Positions 1-11,414 of a stretch of 64,000 nucleotides of DNA are shown here, one piece after another. A model generated the notes under the pieces. The model saw nothing but the letters and a program-made list of their open reading frames with translations, did no database searches and was not told where the DNA came from. The stretch comes from Embiotoca jacksoni (Eukaryota > Chordata > Actinopteri > Embiotocidae). Where the stretch lies: contig JAKOON010000018.1 in the NCBI GenBank assembly GCA_022577435.1, positions 9,797,096-9,861,095 on the forward strand, given 5' to 3'. The translations under genes were made by a program, and so were the position numbers. How positions within the stretch are numbered: the first letter of the stretch is position 1; the number at the start of each line of letters is the position of its first letter.

Positions 1-860
1 GTTTTGATTTTGCTTAAACATGCCAGGACTTTTTTTTTTATCAAGTACACATAGAGAGATATTATACATAACTTATATGTGCCTTCACTGGCAATATAAC
101 GGCATATATTCACACGTAAGCAGCTGTAGAAACAGTTTATTGGAAGTGGTTCCTAAGTAGGCAGATTGCTTTCACACAGCATGTGGACGCAGATGAATAC
201 GTTGCGATATGTAATATCTGAAACCAGGGAAGTTTGCTTCAGGATCTTGTGAAACAAATCACATGGATGTGTTCGATTCATGTTAATCAGGATGCTTTTG
301 AAAGTTTACTTTTCCTGTCTTCGTAATCTATCTCTCGTTTTCTCTAGACACACACTCGCACACGCTAAAACTCAGAAACATTCAAACCGTCCTGTTGCAT
401 TGGTGATATGGATGTCTGATCCAAAGGCTTCTAGGCAGAGAGACAAAGTCTGGACTATTGACTGAATCCAATATAGCAAAATTAATCCACCCCACTGCAA
501 CACAAATTGTCACAGTCTGACCCCCCTTCTTCCACATACACACACACACTCACACCAATACCCAGTATAAATCTTCCTTAAGGTCCAAGTCCACCCCCTC
601 CCCATCATAACTACCTCTCATTCATTAGCCACACAGAAACACTCCAATATATACACTCACACACACATACACACTAAGCGGGATAGCCACACGACTGAGA
701 TAGCCCCCACACTACAGTCCCACTCTCTCTCTTTTAATTACAAAGAATGGGCTTGCGTAGGTCACACAAAACAAATCAATATCTCTAAAATAAATATTCA
801 AATGTGACCTAGAAAACAGAGCTTGTGCCCCTATTTTATCATTGATTTTTGATGCAAGGC
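1..860. other. Non-coding, no gene seen
   Basis: AT-rich sequence with short CA-rich stretches around 540-680. The only structure noted is a 9-bp inverted repeat, TAGGTCACA (758-766) and TGTGACCTA (803-811), which places two AGGTCA half-sites in opposite orientation. Open frames here are short and have no recognisable protein content. Confidence 0.7.
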
Positions 861-939
861 GATTTAGTTTTGAGATAATTTTTTTTTTCTTTTTTGCTTC
901 GTGCCAAACAGCACATAAATATTTACTTCAAAGATAAAG

Positions 940-1180
940 TACAAGTGCGAAAGAATGAATATTGAATTTGGAGGTAAGCATGTGTGCATGATCCAATATC
1001 CATCCAAAGAGAGGCTGTATATTGTCTCAGTCAGAAAGGCAATATAAATATAAGCATATTTGTTAGAGGCAGGGTCAATATCATAAGGTGGATATGGTTT
1101 GCGCCTCTGAGGCTGCTTAGAGAGATAGTTTGAAATCAATGGTGTGTCTGGCACCCAGCTCATTGTCTGATTACTGTTTT
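940..1180. promoter_or_regulatory. CNE-like block
   Basis: Non-repetitive, AT-rich sequence with several ATATTG/CAATAT motifs (954-1080) and no simple repeats. It looks like a conserved non-coding element by composition only; no alignment supports it. Confidence 0.25.
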
Positions 1181-2060
1181 GTTTCTTACAGCTACCAGAT
1201 TCATGTATTTTTCCTGATTCAATCAAGGTAGAATATCATGTCTGTCTTTTTTTAGTACACGCTGTTTCATTTAAGACACTCCCAAAGAGTTGAGGCTGTC
1301 TTCTTAATACTTGGCTTATCTTCCTTCAAAAAAAAAAGGGTCACCTCTCTTTCCAAGGAAGGATTGCTGAGCCTGCACACTATTTCTTTTTCAATAGTCT
1401 GCTGCTCCACATTTGTGCCATCACACATTTTCACCTGGGAGCTGCCCAGTACAACCACAGCCTTCTGCTGTTTGCGACTGAGTTTCACTTGGGCAGCTGG
1501 GAGTTAACTGCTCATATTGGCCTGCTTTCTGTAGTGTTATACCTGCTGCTTCAACCTTTAGGCTGCTGCTGCCACCATCAGTAGTTTTTAACTAACTGAA
1601 TGGATTTTGGGAAATTTTTAGATACATCATTGTTTATGGCTGGACCGCAGCAACAGGGCCAGCTCTATAAATGTGAATGTCTGGCTGAATCGAAATGTCT
1701 GGACCTTTTAGACTGGCCGACTCGGGAAATCTGCAAATGCTGACAGCTGTCCAAACCCACAGTTCATCCAGTGTTCAGGCGGACTTTCTGTTGACTTCCA
1801 GAGAGTCCACTTGGGGTGCAGACATCACCAGGCTTTACTTTGTCAATTTTATTCATAACCAGTTTTCAATAACAAAACCAACACCTAAAAAGTGCATCCG
1901 CGCGGCTTTACTGATTGAATTACCTGCAATTTATTACAATACAGATGTGATGTTGTTAAAAAAAACCAAAAACAATTTACCATAAATATGTAAAACAATT
2001 ACTTTATTATAGTGGTACTTATTATGTCATAATACAGAAATATGCAGGCTATAGAGGTAA
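1180..2060. other. Non-coding filler
   Basis: Mixed sequence with CTGCTG-rich low complexity near 1490-1580. The frames at 1267-1488 (minus) and 1695-1985 (plus) resemble no protein family I know and lack convincing splice context. Confidence 0.6.
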
Positions 2061-2071
2061 TAAAAAAAACA

Positions 2072-2097
2072 ATATATATATATATATATATATATAT
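2072..2097. repeat. (AT)n microsatellite
   Basis: Uninterrupted AT dinucleotide tract of about 26 bp that runs into TGTG at its right edge. Confidence 0.95.
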
Positions 2098-2388
2098 GTG
2101 TTATTATTGCAGTCTTTAGGCCTATCAGAGTCTTATACAGCCTTGCAGTCTTGTGCCATTGCAGACTTGACATGATGGCGGTGAACACATCACAATACGT
2201 ACAACTGAAGTCCATCGGGGCTCAGTCCGCAAGTCCAGACAGTGGACATATGAACCCTAACCCTTACAGCACCCGTTGTCCAAGTCTGCTCTGTTTCGTT
2301 GACAGTGTCGTGGCTTGTTGGGTTTACAAAGAAAAAGTATTTCTGGACAAAGCCCAAATAAGGATCCAGTTGCCCCTTTCAGCCCTTA

Positions 2389-2646
2389 CAGGAAAAAAAA
2401 CACACGAGTTTCCCATGTTTTCCACATGGGACACGGCACATGTATGACACATGTTTACCACATGTTGCAACATATGATAACATGGGGAGAATGTGTTGAA
2501 AGGTTTTCACGTGGGAATCTAAAGGGGCTTCAAACATGAACATGTTACAAAACCAGGTTTCCCACGGGCTAGATACATGTTTCACATGTGCACGTGTATG
2601 TGTCCACATGAGTTTTAGCACATGTGAAGTTCATGTGTTTTTTCTG
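2389..2646. mobile_element. Tc1/mariner-type MITE with CACATG array
   Basis: A 258-bp element bounded by TA on both sides (2387-2388 and 2647-2648), the target duplication expected of Tc1/mariner elements. The left end reads CAGGAAAAAAAACACACGAG. The reverse complement of the right end reads CAGAAAAAACACATGAAC, so the termini are imperfect inverted repeats. The interior is filled with CACATG, CATGTG and ACATGT motifs (for example 2423-2470 and 2573-2640) and can fold on itself. No transposase is present, so it is non-autonomous. Superfamily assignment rests on the TA duplication and ends alone. Confidence 0.6.
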
Positions 2647-2649
2647 TAA

Positions 2650-3058
2650 CAGAGGAAGATGTTGATAAATTGGTTAATCAGAAATCAATTCAACCCACAA
2701 CAATTGTTAATTTAACCCAACACATTCATTCAATTAAAGCATTAACTGTGATTAGTGATGGTTTCTGGACTGTTTTGTAGTAGGAATACACAGATTACTT
2801 TTTATATGTTGACAAAGCTGCAAAATCAGCTGTTTGTGATGGGTTTTACTCTTAGCTGGTCTCTGTTGGTCTCCCCGCTCAGGTGTTCTGGGCTCATCTG
2901 TATGTGTGTGTTGGGTTAGATCCGGGTGTGTGTGCACATTTTTTTTGTGAGTTAGGAGATGAAGAGGATATAAGCCTGGATTAAGTTCAGAGGATGATTT
3001 TTATCCTTGTAGGGGGTCTCTAAACGGTAAGAGATGGATGCAAGGTGACCCTGTCTGG
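2650..3058. other. Non-coding filler
   Basis: AT-rich at first, then TG-rich near 2900-2940. No gene or clear motif structure was seen. Confidence 0.6.
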
Positions 3059-3061
3059 ACA

Positions 3062-3143
<82 letters not shown>
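3059..3143. repeat. (CA)n microsatellite
   Basis: Long CA tract, nearly pure apart from one ACAT interruption near 3068. A second short CA run follows at 3280-3296. Confidence 0.98.
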
Positions 3144-3145
<2 letters not shown>

Positions 3146-3599
3146 TGGACTCTTGCAATCATGCAATCATCACGCACTTACCAATGAAGACACACATGCA
3201 TGAACACATACAGACACATTCTCGTCAAGGCAGGACCCACAGGAGGAAAGAGTCTAGAAGAAACATGCAATCATCAAGAACACACACACACACACATACT
3301 GACACACACAAACATCCAGGTGTGTCATGATCCACAAATAGGGATTATATAGTGCTGATGTTAGAAGTGAAAGACAGAAAAGACGGCTCTGCCAAAGCTT
3401 ACTCTTCATTGTCACGGTGATAACACTAACAGTATTGAAAGTGGATAGAATCACACCTTCAATAACTTTGACTTCCTTTTTTTATCCTTTATACTTGCTT
3501 TTCTATTTGAGCCTCATACTTGTATGTATCTATTGAAGTTGTAGTAGAGTGTGAGTGAATGGCATACTGTGTATTCGGCAGAGAATCAAGAATAAACAT

Positions 3600-4070
3600 G
3601 GAATCACGATTAATTCAGAGGACTTAAAGTAGTGCATAATTTTTTTACATCTCCATTTATGGTCAGACAAAGCGCAAAGGAGCAGGTATGCAGAAGAACG
3701 AGAAGAATTAAGACCGAAATAAAAGATTTTGATGTACCCTCTGTCATTTAATCGTTTCACATCCCATACAAGTGAAAGCAGTGTTTGATAGAGGGGCTGA
3801 TTATTGTGGGATCTCTCTTTGTTCTTAGCCATTAGAGCTCGAGATAAGCAGCGGACAAGCAAGAAGGAATTGTCTCATGCAAATCTCCTCCTCCGCTGCC
3901 TTCGAAGCAACTTCTTCCTTTCTTCTCGTCCTCTTCAGCTCCTTTCGCTTTCTTTTCCTCCCTGTTTTCCAGCTCTGTGCCCATGTCCGAGGCGCTGATC
4001 AGATTTGGCCCTGGGAAATGAGATTTCAAGGGACTCAGTTCATCCCACAATGCTGAGCATGACCTTTGCT
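3600..4070. promoter_or_regulatory. CNE-like block with perfect octamer
   Basis: Non-repetitive sequence containing a perfect POU octamer ATGCAAAT at 3877-3884, a GAGATAAGC GATA-type site at 3841-3849 and CATTTAATCG upstream. A pyrimidine-rich stretch (3885-3975) separates it from a second non-repetitive part at 3980-4070. Regulatory function is inferred from motif content. Confidence 0.35.
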
Positions 4071-4790
4071 TTGTCTCTCGTCTTTCAGTCGTCTTCTGTG
4101 TCTGTCTGTCTCTTCTATAGTGAGCACACACAGGTGCAGACACCCGCGTTCACGTCTGCGCGCACGCTCGCACACTTTACGTCCCTTTGTAGTGCATTTG
4201 GCACAAAGTCTCGGCACACTTTATTAGGAGTGAAAACATTGTGGGAATAGAAAAATAAAAGAAACACCGATGACAGAGTGTGGATAAAACAGGCAACGTA
4301 GTGTAAAGTGGGTGGGCCTTTGGGTCTCGACTTGGGCTTTTAGGTGGAAGTGTGGGTGTAAGGTCTGATCTGAAGAGCTGATACACACTTTTGTAAGATT
4401 TTTGTAAGATGCTTATTGTTAACCAACATGCTCTGTGAGAAGAATGCATCCATGCAACTGGTTTTTTAAATGAAGAACTCAGCTCAGTTTAAGGATGAAG
4501 CATCTGGGGAAATTGTATAATTCATTCACTCTCTTCTATAGTACCTTTTGACTCGTCACATTTCCTTCAGCTTTTTTTTTTTGTCCTCTTTTTGGTACCC
4601 TTTCCTCTCTGTCTGAATCTTTGTTCCGCTGTTACTATGAAGAAAAAAAAGAGCTCTGTATCCCATCCTAGCTCTGCTGCTTCACCTTGAAGAACATCCC
4701 CCGCCCCTCCACCCCCACCCCGCCCGTGCGAGATCATTCCAAACAACTATTTCATTCAGGGATGGTAATCAGACAGACAGTCACACACTT
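4070..4790. other. Non-coding filler
   Basis: Pyrimidine-rich near 4070-4110, then mixed sequence. A C-rich stretch lies at 4697-4726. No gene seen. Confidence 0.6.

Positions 4791-4793
<3 letters not shown>

Positions 4794-4841
<48 letters not shown>
4794..4841. repeat. (CA)n microsatellite
   Basis: Pure CA tract of about 48 bp preceded by GCG. Confidence 0.98.
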
Positions 4842-4846
<5 letters not shown>

Positions 4847-4859
4847 ATGGCAGTAAGTG

Positions 4860-5005
4860 ATTAGGTTCACAGATGAGGGATCATTTTTGTCCATTTTCTG
4901 GGAAACGGTGATTGCTCCCAGCATTCATTAGCAAATCGCAGAGGTCAAATGATTCAGAGGCAGCACTGGCTCTTTTAAAACCACCTTGCACAGTCCAAGA
5001 TGAAT
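4860..5005. promoter_or_regulatory. CNE-like block
   Basis: Complex sequence with GCATTCATTAGC (homeodomain ATTA core) and GAGGTCAAATGATTCAGAGG (nuclear-receptor half-site beside an AP-1-like site). It is adjacent to the CA tract. Conservation is inferred only. Confidence 0.35.
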
Positions 5006-5209
5006 AAAATGAGGCCACAAATTAATAGACATACCACTAAACTACTTTTACAGATGAAAAGGACACGGTGTTATTATGCCCTTGCTGTCTCAGGGAACTT
5101 TAGTAAAATATGCAAAGTAGAAAAACTGCATTTCATTGTTAATTATCAACAAGAACCAGTTGCATTTTTTTTTTTTTTTATGGGAGAATCTCTGTTGGCG
5201 GTGCTGTTG

Positions 5210-5350
5210 TTGTGGCAGGGAACATGCAGCACAAGAGGCTATTTGAATGGCACCGTGTGTGAATGTATCATTGAAATGTGTAATCCCCGAGCAGCTGGGG
5301 AGCTGTGTGTGATGGAGAGAGCCGGGCTTCATCATAGCCTCCACAGGAGA
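5210..5350. promoter_or_regulatory. Weak CNE-like block
   Basis: Non-repetitive stretch with TGTATCATTGAAATGTG and a GAGCAGCTGGGGAGC E-box context. A GA-rich run follows at 5360-5425. The open frame across it (5000-5443) crosses low-complexity sequence and matches nothing I recognise. Confidence 0.25.
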
Positions 5351-5429
5351 CTAGATGAGTCCAGAGTGAGAGAGACAGACAGAGACATAGAGACCGAGAG
5401 GAGGGAAAGAGGGAGGAGGAGAGACACCA

Positions 5430-6365
5430 CACTGACAGTATGAATGATACATCATATGATTGTCTTGGACAGAGCTGTTCTCTCTGACTGCCTGTACTGC
5501 ACTCTCCAACTGTCCTCCATTTCACAAGCCCTGTTGGACTGATTTATTACACTCAACAAAACTGCTATAGACTACACTCAGTGTTGCTGCCCATAAGTTT
5601 TCAAACTTTTCCACAGGGGAATATTCCCAGAATATGTTTTTGGTGTTTTTTATTTTGTTTTTCCCTCGCTTATTTACCCAATCCTGGTGATGGATAATTG
5701 AATATAAATAATGAGAAATGGGTCATGTTTTACGTTTCCTGTGACTCTATTCCTCACAAATATTATCCACCATGTCTTTCAGTGTAAAAAAGTTCACGGG
5801 TGTTATCCAAGTGCCTTTGAGAATTTTTTTGGACTCCAGCTGCTGGACAAATCAATAGCAAAATCAAATAAAGGTGGCATATCAAGACATATTTAAGTTG
5901 ATATGCCTGAAATGCACTTCTGTTTTATCTACTATCAGCTTATCAATAACAATCAATAGTCTTTGAAGAGTGAAGTCTTCCCTTTCCTTTTCTCCCACTG
6001 CTCAACAAGCAAAGGGCCGAAATAAACACATGTCATCATCGGGATAACAAGAATGGCGTGTTTGTGGGATGTAGGTTACATTTCAAAGGTTTGGAAGGCC
6101 AGAGAAAGCTACCGTCTGTGAATTATTGAAGAGGTAAGGGATAGGATGGAGAGTATGAGTGAGTAGCATTTAGAGTTCAGAGGAGAGAGAGACGGCCAGC
6201 CGCACAGTGCAGTTCTGAGCACGACTACGATGGGAAATCTATATAGCCTAACCTTTCTTTGTCTGTAGTTTTATTGAAATTGACTGGTCAGGGGGACGGT
6301 GTTTCACTAGAACAGTGTGGAGCGAGTCGGGTCTCTCCTGATTCCAGACCTCCTCCACTCCTCAA
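5430..6365. other. Non-coding filler
   Basis: Mixed AT-rich sequence without gene-like signals. The stretch near 5590-5640 resembles transposon edge sequence but has no matching partner end that I could find. Confidence 0.55.
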
Positions 6366-6369
6366 CTTA

Positions 6370-6560
6370 AAAAGTGTGTTTGCATTGTATGTGGATGATG
6401 AAACCTTGTAATATGTGAAATGCTACTCCCCAGTTCTGTCTGGAGCTCATATCCAGTCTCTTTTTTGACTTTTCTGCTTGGTAGAAATTCCCCCTCCTGA
6501 TGATACGCATGTCTTTGTCCAACTGCCATTGCCACATGTCAGGAGCGGTATTCACTTTCT
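6370..6560. promoter_or_regulatory. CNE-like block
   Basis: Non-repetitive sequence with GGATGATGAAACC, GAGCTCATATCC and TGCCATTGCCACATG. No splice signals frame it. Confidence 0.3.
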
Positions 6561-6569
6561 ACTTTAATA

Positions 6570-6850
6570 AAACACTTTTTTGTTTATTTTATAACAACAT
6601 ATGCAAACTCCAAACTATCTAGATATTGAAATATCACGCAGTATGACCACAGGTTCTCAAAATACCTATGGAATTACATTATCTTCAGACAAAAAGATAA
6701 AAAATTATTCCCCCGCCATTTCATTTTGCGCCTATTTTCTAAATGTGCCAATTTACCATAAATACAGACAATCATCAGAAATGACGACATATGGAATTGC
6801 AAAGAGGATTAGGCATAAACATCTCCCATATCTCCACCAGCCACCCCGTT
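6570..6850. other. AT-rich non-coding
   Basis: AT-rich stretch with an 83-codon frame (6601-6852) that has no recognisable domain; most likely a chance frame. Confidence 0.5.
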
Positions 6851-7130
6851 GAGGCAGGGCAGGTTGGTAAATAGGCTTTTCACTTTTCAGACACCACAAT
6901 GTCACTCCATCTCATTGCGGCATCCATTACGTGCTACCTTGGGAATGAGGAGAGGTCCATGCTGAGAATCAGGGCAGAAAATGGCCGCCCGCTAGGAGGG
7001 GTAAAATGGCCAGCGTTATTATGCTGACTCCCCCCAGGGGGAATTGGCCTGAATATAGATATGCAACATTATAAAACCAGGTTATTATCTGGGTGCAGGG
7101 TAACGGCCTCTCGCCTGTATCTCCCCAATG
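6850..7130. promoter_or_regulatory. CNE-like block with YY1-type sites
   Basis: Complex, evenly composed sequence. AAAATGGCCGCC at 6978-6989 fits a YY1-type site, and AAAATGGCC recurs at 7003-7011. TTATTATGCTGAC and GATATGCAACATTATAAAAC follow. Among the more convincing non-repetitive blocks in the left half. Confidence 0.38.
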
Positions 7131-7369
7131 GCACACACACACTCTGATAAACACACATGCACACATAGCCTGCACATATATTATAAAATCTGGGTAATGT
7201 AGCATACTGTGATGATCGTAGCCTTTCTAGTGATTGAGGGATGTTTACCAGCCTGATCGTTGACATTTTTCTGTTTTCAACGTGTGTCATTGTGGTTGTG
7301 ATTATTTTCTTTCTTCTTTCATTTACAATAAATTAACTTCAGGCTTTGTTTCTCTCTCTTTCTCTCTTT

Positions 7370-7530
7370 CTCAGTGTACATAATGTCATTTTATGGTGCA
7401 ATGATATTTCCGATTTCAGTAACGCAGACAGCCGCTTCATATCACCGAGCATTATTCACTTACGGGCTCCTTGCTTTAAAACATATTATTTCCTTGGTAA
7501 TAAAATTATTATTTGAGTCAATATCTCTCT
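7370..7530. promoter_or_regulatory. CNE-like block after a pyrimidine tract
   Basis: Directly follows a (TTTCTC)-rich tract ending in CAG at 7373, which mimics a splice acceptor. No matching donor or protein family is seen, so it is listed as a regulatory candidate. It contains GGTAATAAAATTATTATTTG near the right end. Confidence 0.3.
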
Positions 7531-7532
7531 GT

Positions 7533-7563
<31 letters not shown>

Positions 7564-7570
7564 GTGTGTA
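7533..7570. repeat. (GT)n microsatellite
   Basis: GT tract interrupted once by ATAT. Confidence 0.95.
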
Positions 7571-7784
7571 GAGTAAGGATTATGTCGAGGTTTTACAGAT
7601 TATACCTGGCATGTTGAGCCATGTGTAGATATTCACTACCACAATGATCGAGCGCTTTTCACAAACGCGCCCATGGACAAATGGACATTTACTGTTATCT
7701 CTACATGCAGCACGGGATTGACACAAGCAATTTAAATTAGCTGTAAAGCTACTGGCCACCCCTCTCCCTCTTACTTTTTCTACA

Positions 7785-7791
7785 TCTCTCT

Positions 7792-7841
<50 letters not shown>
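7785..7841. repeat. Compound (CT)n(TG)n(TA)n microsatellite
   Basis: Three dinucleotide blocks in series: CT to about 7795, TG to about 7809, then a 32-bp TA block. Confidence 0.96.
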
Positions 7842-7844
<3 letters not shown>

Positions 7845-8340
7845 CTTTTCTTTCTGTTTATGTTCTTATCTTTCTCTCCTCCTCTGTATTTCCCCCTCTC
7901 AGTTCTATCTCTGCCCTTCTTTCCGCTCTTGTTCTAAATTTCCCCTTTTCTGTTGATTTCTACTGATTATGCCTCCTTTCCGTAGATTTGCCTCTACCTT
8001 CCGATGTTTTTCATAGAATTTAATAGCTCTCTCTCTTCTCTTCCTCCACCTCTCTGTATCTGTCTATCTGACTTCTCCAGGTCCGCTCTAATTCCCTCCT
8101 TTATTCATGAACCTAACCCTGCTGGGCTGGCTTGTTGTGTGTGTGGTTTTATGTGTGCGTGTATTTGTGTGTGTGTGTGTGTGTGTGTATTTGTGTGTGT
8201 GCACGCGCAAGAGGAGAGGCAGGCAGTAAATAGGAATATGAATCTTTAAGGGCCTGCTGCTACTGTGGCTGAAATGACTTTTCAGAGCCGCAGTGATTTT
8301 CCAAGAAGGATGTTGATGAGGGCTGGATTGCTGGAGATGT
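7842..8340. other. Pyrimidine-rich non-coding with short GT tract
   Basis: CT/T-rich on the plus strand from 7845 to 8100, then a GT tract at 8165-8201. Nothing gene-like. Confidence 0.7.
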
Positions 8341-8342
8341 GT

Positions 8343-8344
<2 letters not shown>

Positions 8345-8420
<76 letters not shown>
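8345..8420. repeat. (GT)n microsatellite
   Basis: Pure GT tract of about 76 bp followed by a G-rich stretch (8421-8445). Confidence 0.98.
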
Positions 8421-8421
<1 letters not shown>

Positions 8422-8799
8422 GGGAGGGGGGTTTGATGGGGGGCTGGCTTTTGGTCTGTTTTGTCTCTGCGAATATGAAAAAAAATAGAAAAGTGATCTC
8501 AGTCTTCTTGTCTCCAAAGCTCCTTTATAAAGCCACAATCCTTTTAACTTTATAATCTCATCTTTAACCGAAAAGCAACATTTGGTTCAGTGTTTTTCTA
8601 ATGGAGTGGAATACAAAATGCCTCCTATGCTCATAATAAAGCAGGATTCATATAACAACCATATATGTTTCAGTCAATTCTCTTATATTTTTTTCATTTA
8701 GCCATTTGCCAAAAGAAAACGCTCAGTAAAATATTTTACTCACAAAGTATCCGCCTACAATAATTTAAAATGACTCAGTATGAATTATCATTTCTAAAT

Positions 8800-9180
8800 T
8801 TGATAACTCCACTCTTGTTTTGGCAGCTTTTATTGATTTATTTTCCAAACCTGGGCTGACGAGCTCCCAGCTCCCCTGTGGGTGTGGCAGGCCGAGTGCA
8901 GGACCTAAATGACTGTTTGAGCACCGCAGCCATGTGTCTTGAGCCCAAAGTGTCAAGTTGACTACTCACCGCTGACCATGATGAGTCAGCAATAATTCAT
9001 TAGCGGCCCCGAGAGCACGGTTGGGATAGCAGCTGGGGGGGTCAGGGTTGGGGCCAGAGGTCATGTGGGAGGTACTGCTCACTGAATTAAAATGAGTGGC
9101 CTCGCCTTGGAGTGTGTGCTATCAAAATGTTTGACGTTTGGTGGAATCCAGCAGAGACATGAAATGCCAAATGTCGATAA
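8800..9180. promoter_or_regulatory. Strong CNE-like block with AP-1/MARE-like site
   Basis: Nearly 380 bp free of simple repeats. TGAGTCAGCA at 8982-8991 is an AP-1 site extended as in a MAF response element, followed at once by AATAATTCATTAGCGG (homeodomain cores). A G-rich stretch 9035-9053 (G7, G3, G4) could form a quadruplex. GAGGTCATGTG and TTTATTGATTTATTTTCC lie within the block. Function is inferred. Confidence 0.42.
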
Positions 9181-9825
9181 AAGACAGACACATATATATC
9201 AAAAAAATATGTAAATGAGAAGTTAACAGAGCAAAATCCAGACCTGGAGAAAACTGTGCCTCCAAAGATTCTTACTTAGCTGTGACTGAATTTTGTATCT
9301 GATATGGCTGAACACCAACATTTGCCACCAAATTTATGTTCCTATCCACTTTTTTAAAGTTAAAGTTTCACTGAGTGCAAATATTACCTTTATATTCTAT
9401 AGCAAGTTGCTTCTTTTGCATAGTCTCTAAAAGTAATTCATCTATGATGTGTGTGCATGTGTTTACAGTTTATGCACTTAATTATGAAAATCTTTCCATT
9501 GTATTTGGCCTCATCAGGTAACCTTAATGTCTTGCTTACATTCCCCACTTCATACTTTGTGCATGAAAGGCAAAGAAACTGGACTCTGATCTGACTCTTT
9601 CTGTACTTTTACATTTGACTTGCCTCCAAAAAGCTCATCATGCCTCACAAGGTTGGCTCATAGGCTACAACTGTTTTTACATTAGATTAGGTTTAGCTCG
9701 AGATGGAAAGCCTAGAAAGGTCAGCGGGTGAGATACTCCTGTTTCATAAGCTAATCAAACCTGACAACCCCATCAAAAAGGTCCAAGTAACTGCTGACAG
9801 CTTCTAAAAAAAATTTGGACTCCGC
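9180..9825. other. AT-rich non-coding
   Basis: AT-rich sequence without coding features, repeat families or strong motif clusters that I can identify. Confidence 0.6.
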
Positions 9826-9826
9826 T

Positions 9827-9828
<2 letters not shown>

Positions 9829-9907
<79 letters not shown>
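9829..9907. repeat. (TG)n microsatellite
   Basis: Nearly pure TG tract of about 78 bp. Confidence 0.98.
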
Positions 9908-9908
<1 letters not shown>

Positions 9909-9989
9909 AATGTGCACATGTACTTCTATGGTGTATGTGGGCACCCTGTGTGTGGATGTGCAGGCTGTATCTGCTAGAGTGTGCCTGCA

Positions 9990-10280
9990 ACTCTGGCTGT
10001 CTGTCACCAGCCTCCATCACATTACCATAGAGCCATGACATCTCTGGCAGCCTTCTGAAGCCTCAAATCTGATAAAAACAGAGATAAATCTGATCTCTGA
10101 TCTTCCTGATGAATATGATAAGACCTGCTCCAGGTTAATGGACCTTGACACCTATCAGGGCCCCGGGAACCGCTGATCCCGGATCAGAGGTGGAAGAGAC
10201 TGCGGAGGTGGAGTAAGAGGGAGTAAGACCCAGGGGGGGTTAGTGGAAGCTGCCCCAGAGAGGTGCTCGCAGGCTGGACT
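9990..10280. promoter_or_regulatory. CNE-like block
   Basis: Repeat-free stretch with several GATAA/TTATC-type and AATCTGAT motifs (10060-10125) and a short interrupted palindrome: CTGATCC (10173-10179), one base, GGATCAG (10181-10187). Confidence 0.35.
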
Positions 10281-10369
10281 TGGATGACAGCCATGGCTGG
10301 GTGACGGTCCAAAGCTCCATGCAAAGCCCTCCCACCCACCCCCCACCCCCCACACTCATTCTCATTCAT

Positions 10370-10400
10370 ACACACACACACACACACTCACACACACACA
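10370..10400. repeat. (CA)n microsatellite
   Basis: Short CA tract with TCA and AAC interruptions, after a C-rich stretch (10329-10352). Confidence 0.9.
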
Positions 10401-10519
10401 AACACACCTATCCACTCACACACACAACTTTCTGTTTCGCTTTTCCTGTTTTTAATTCTCCCATCCTATCTCCCTTCTCTTCTCACCCTCTTGTCAGCTC
10501 CTTCTATTTCTGTTTTCCG

Positions 10520-10550
10520 TCTCTCTCTCTCTCTCTCTCTTTCTCTCTCA

Positions 10551-10597
<47 letters not shown>
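10520..10597. repeat. Compound (CT)n(CA)n microsatellite
   Basis: CT block passes through TCTCTCA into a CA block at about 10549. Confidence 0.97.
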
Positions 10598-10599
<2 letters not shown>

Positions 10600-11410
10600 A
10601 CTCTAACACAGGGATCTGGGGGGATATATAGGGGTGTGGTAGAGCTAGTGATGGGGCTCTGCTTTGATGCCCAGTGGGAGATTACAGGGCCAAGAAGCAG
10701 AGATAAAAGTACAACCAAAACACAGGTATCTGCTCTTGCTTATGCCTTACAAACACATTCACACATACACTTACACACATCCATAACACATGTTCGGCGA
10801 GGATGCACACATGCGCAGACACACACCTACATGCACAGTAACATCTAATGGCTAGTCAGTGACACTGAGGTCTTAGCCCCTGTCTGCCAGTCCTCATTTG
10901 TTTCCCAGCCCCTCCTATGTGTGTGTAGCACTACCACTTGCTACTGGGTGTCTTGTTACTCCTCAGAAGGTCTATTGATTTAACTCTTGCCACAATCTAT
11001 AACACTATTGTCTTGCCTTAAGTGTCTCATCTGTACAATTCACTGGCAGGAGTCTATACATCAAAAAAACCCACCTGCTTAAGGATATTGGTATTCTGCA
11101 ACATGCTGGGAATACTTTTTTTTTTTTCTCACTGAATTTCACATTTCTTGCACACTCAACCTTACTTTTTTTTAAAGCGAAGATGCTTGCAGCAAGGCAT
11201 AACACGGGGTGCTACAGGTTTATTTTTACTACTGTTGTGTTTATGAAGTCAATATTTTATTTCACAACATCGTATAGCAGTGGTGTAGAGCAGAAGTTAT
11301 ATTTTAGGTTGTTCCATCTGTTGGGAAATAGATGAAATATTCAGCCTTGTTGTGGCATTTAAAAAAGAAAAATAGGACATCCTCTGGTTACACTTAGGCC
11401 TTTAGTCGAG
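10600..11410. other. Non-coding filler
   Basis: CA-rich fragments near 10750-10830, then AT-rich sequence with T runs at 11117 and 11166. No gene seen. Confidence 0.6.
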
Positions 11411-11414
11411 AATA

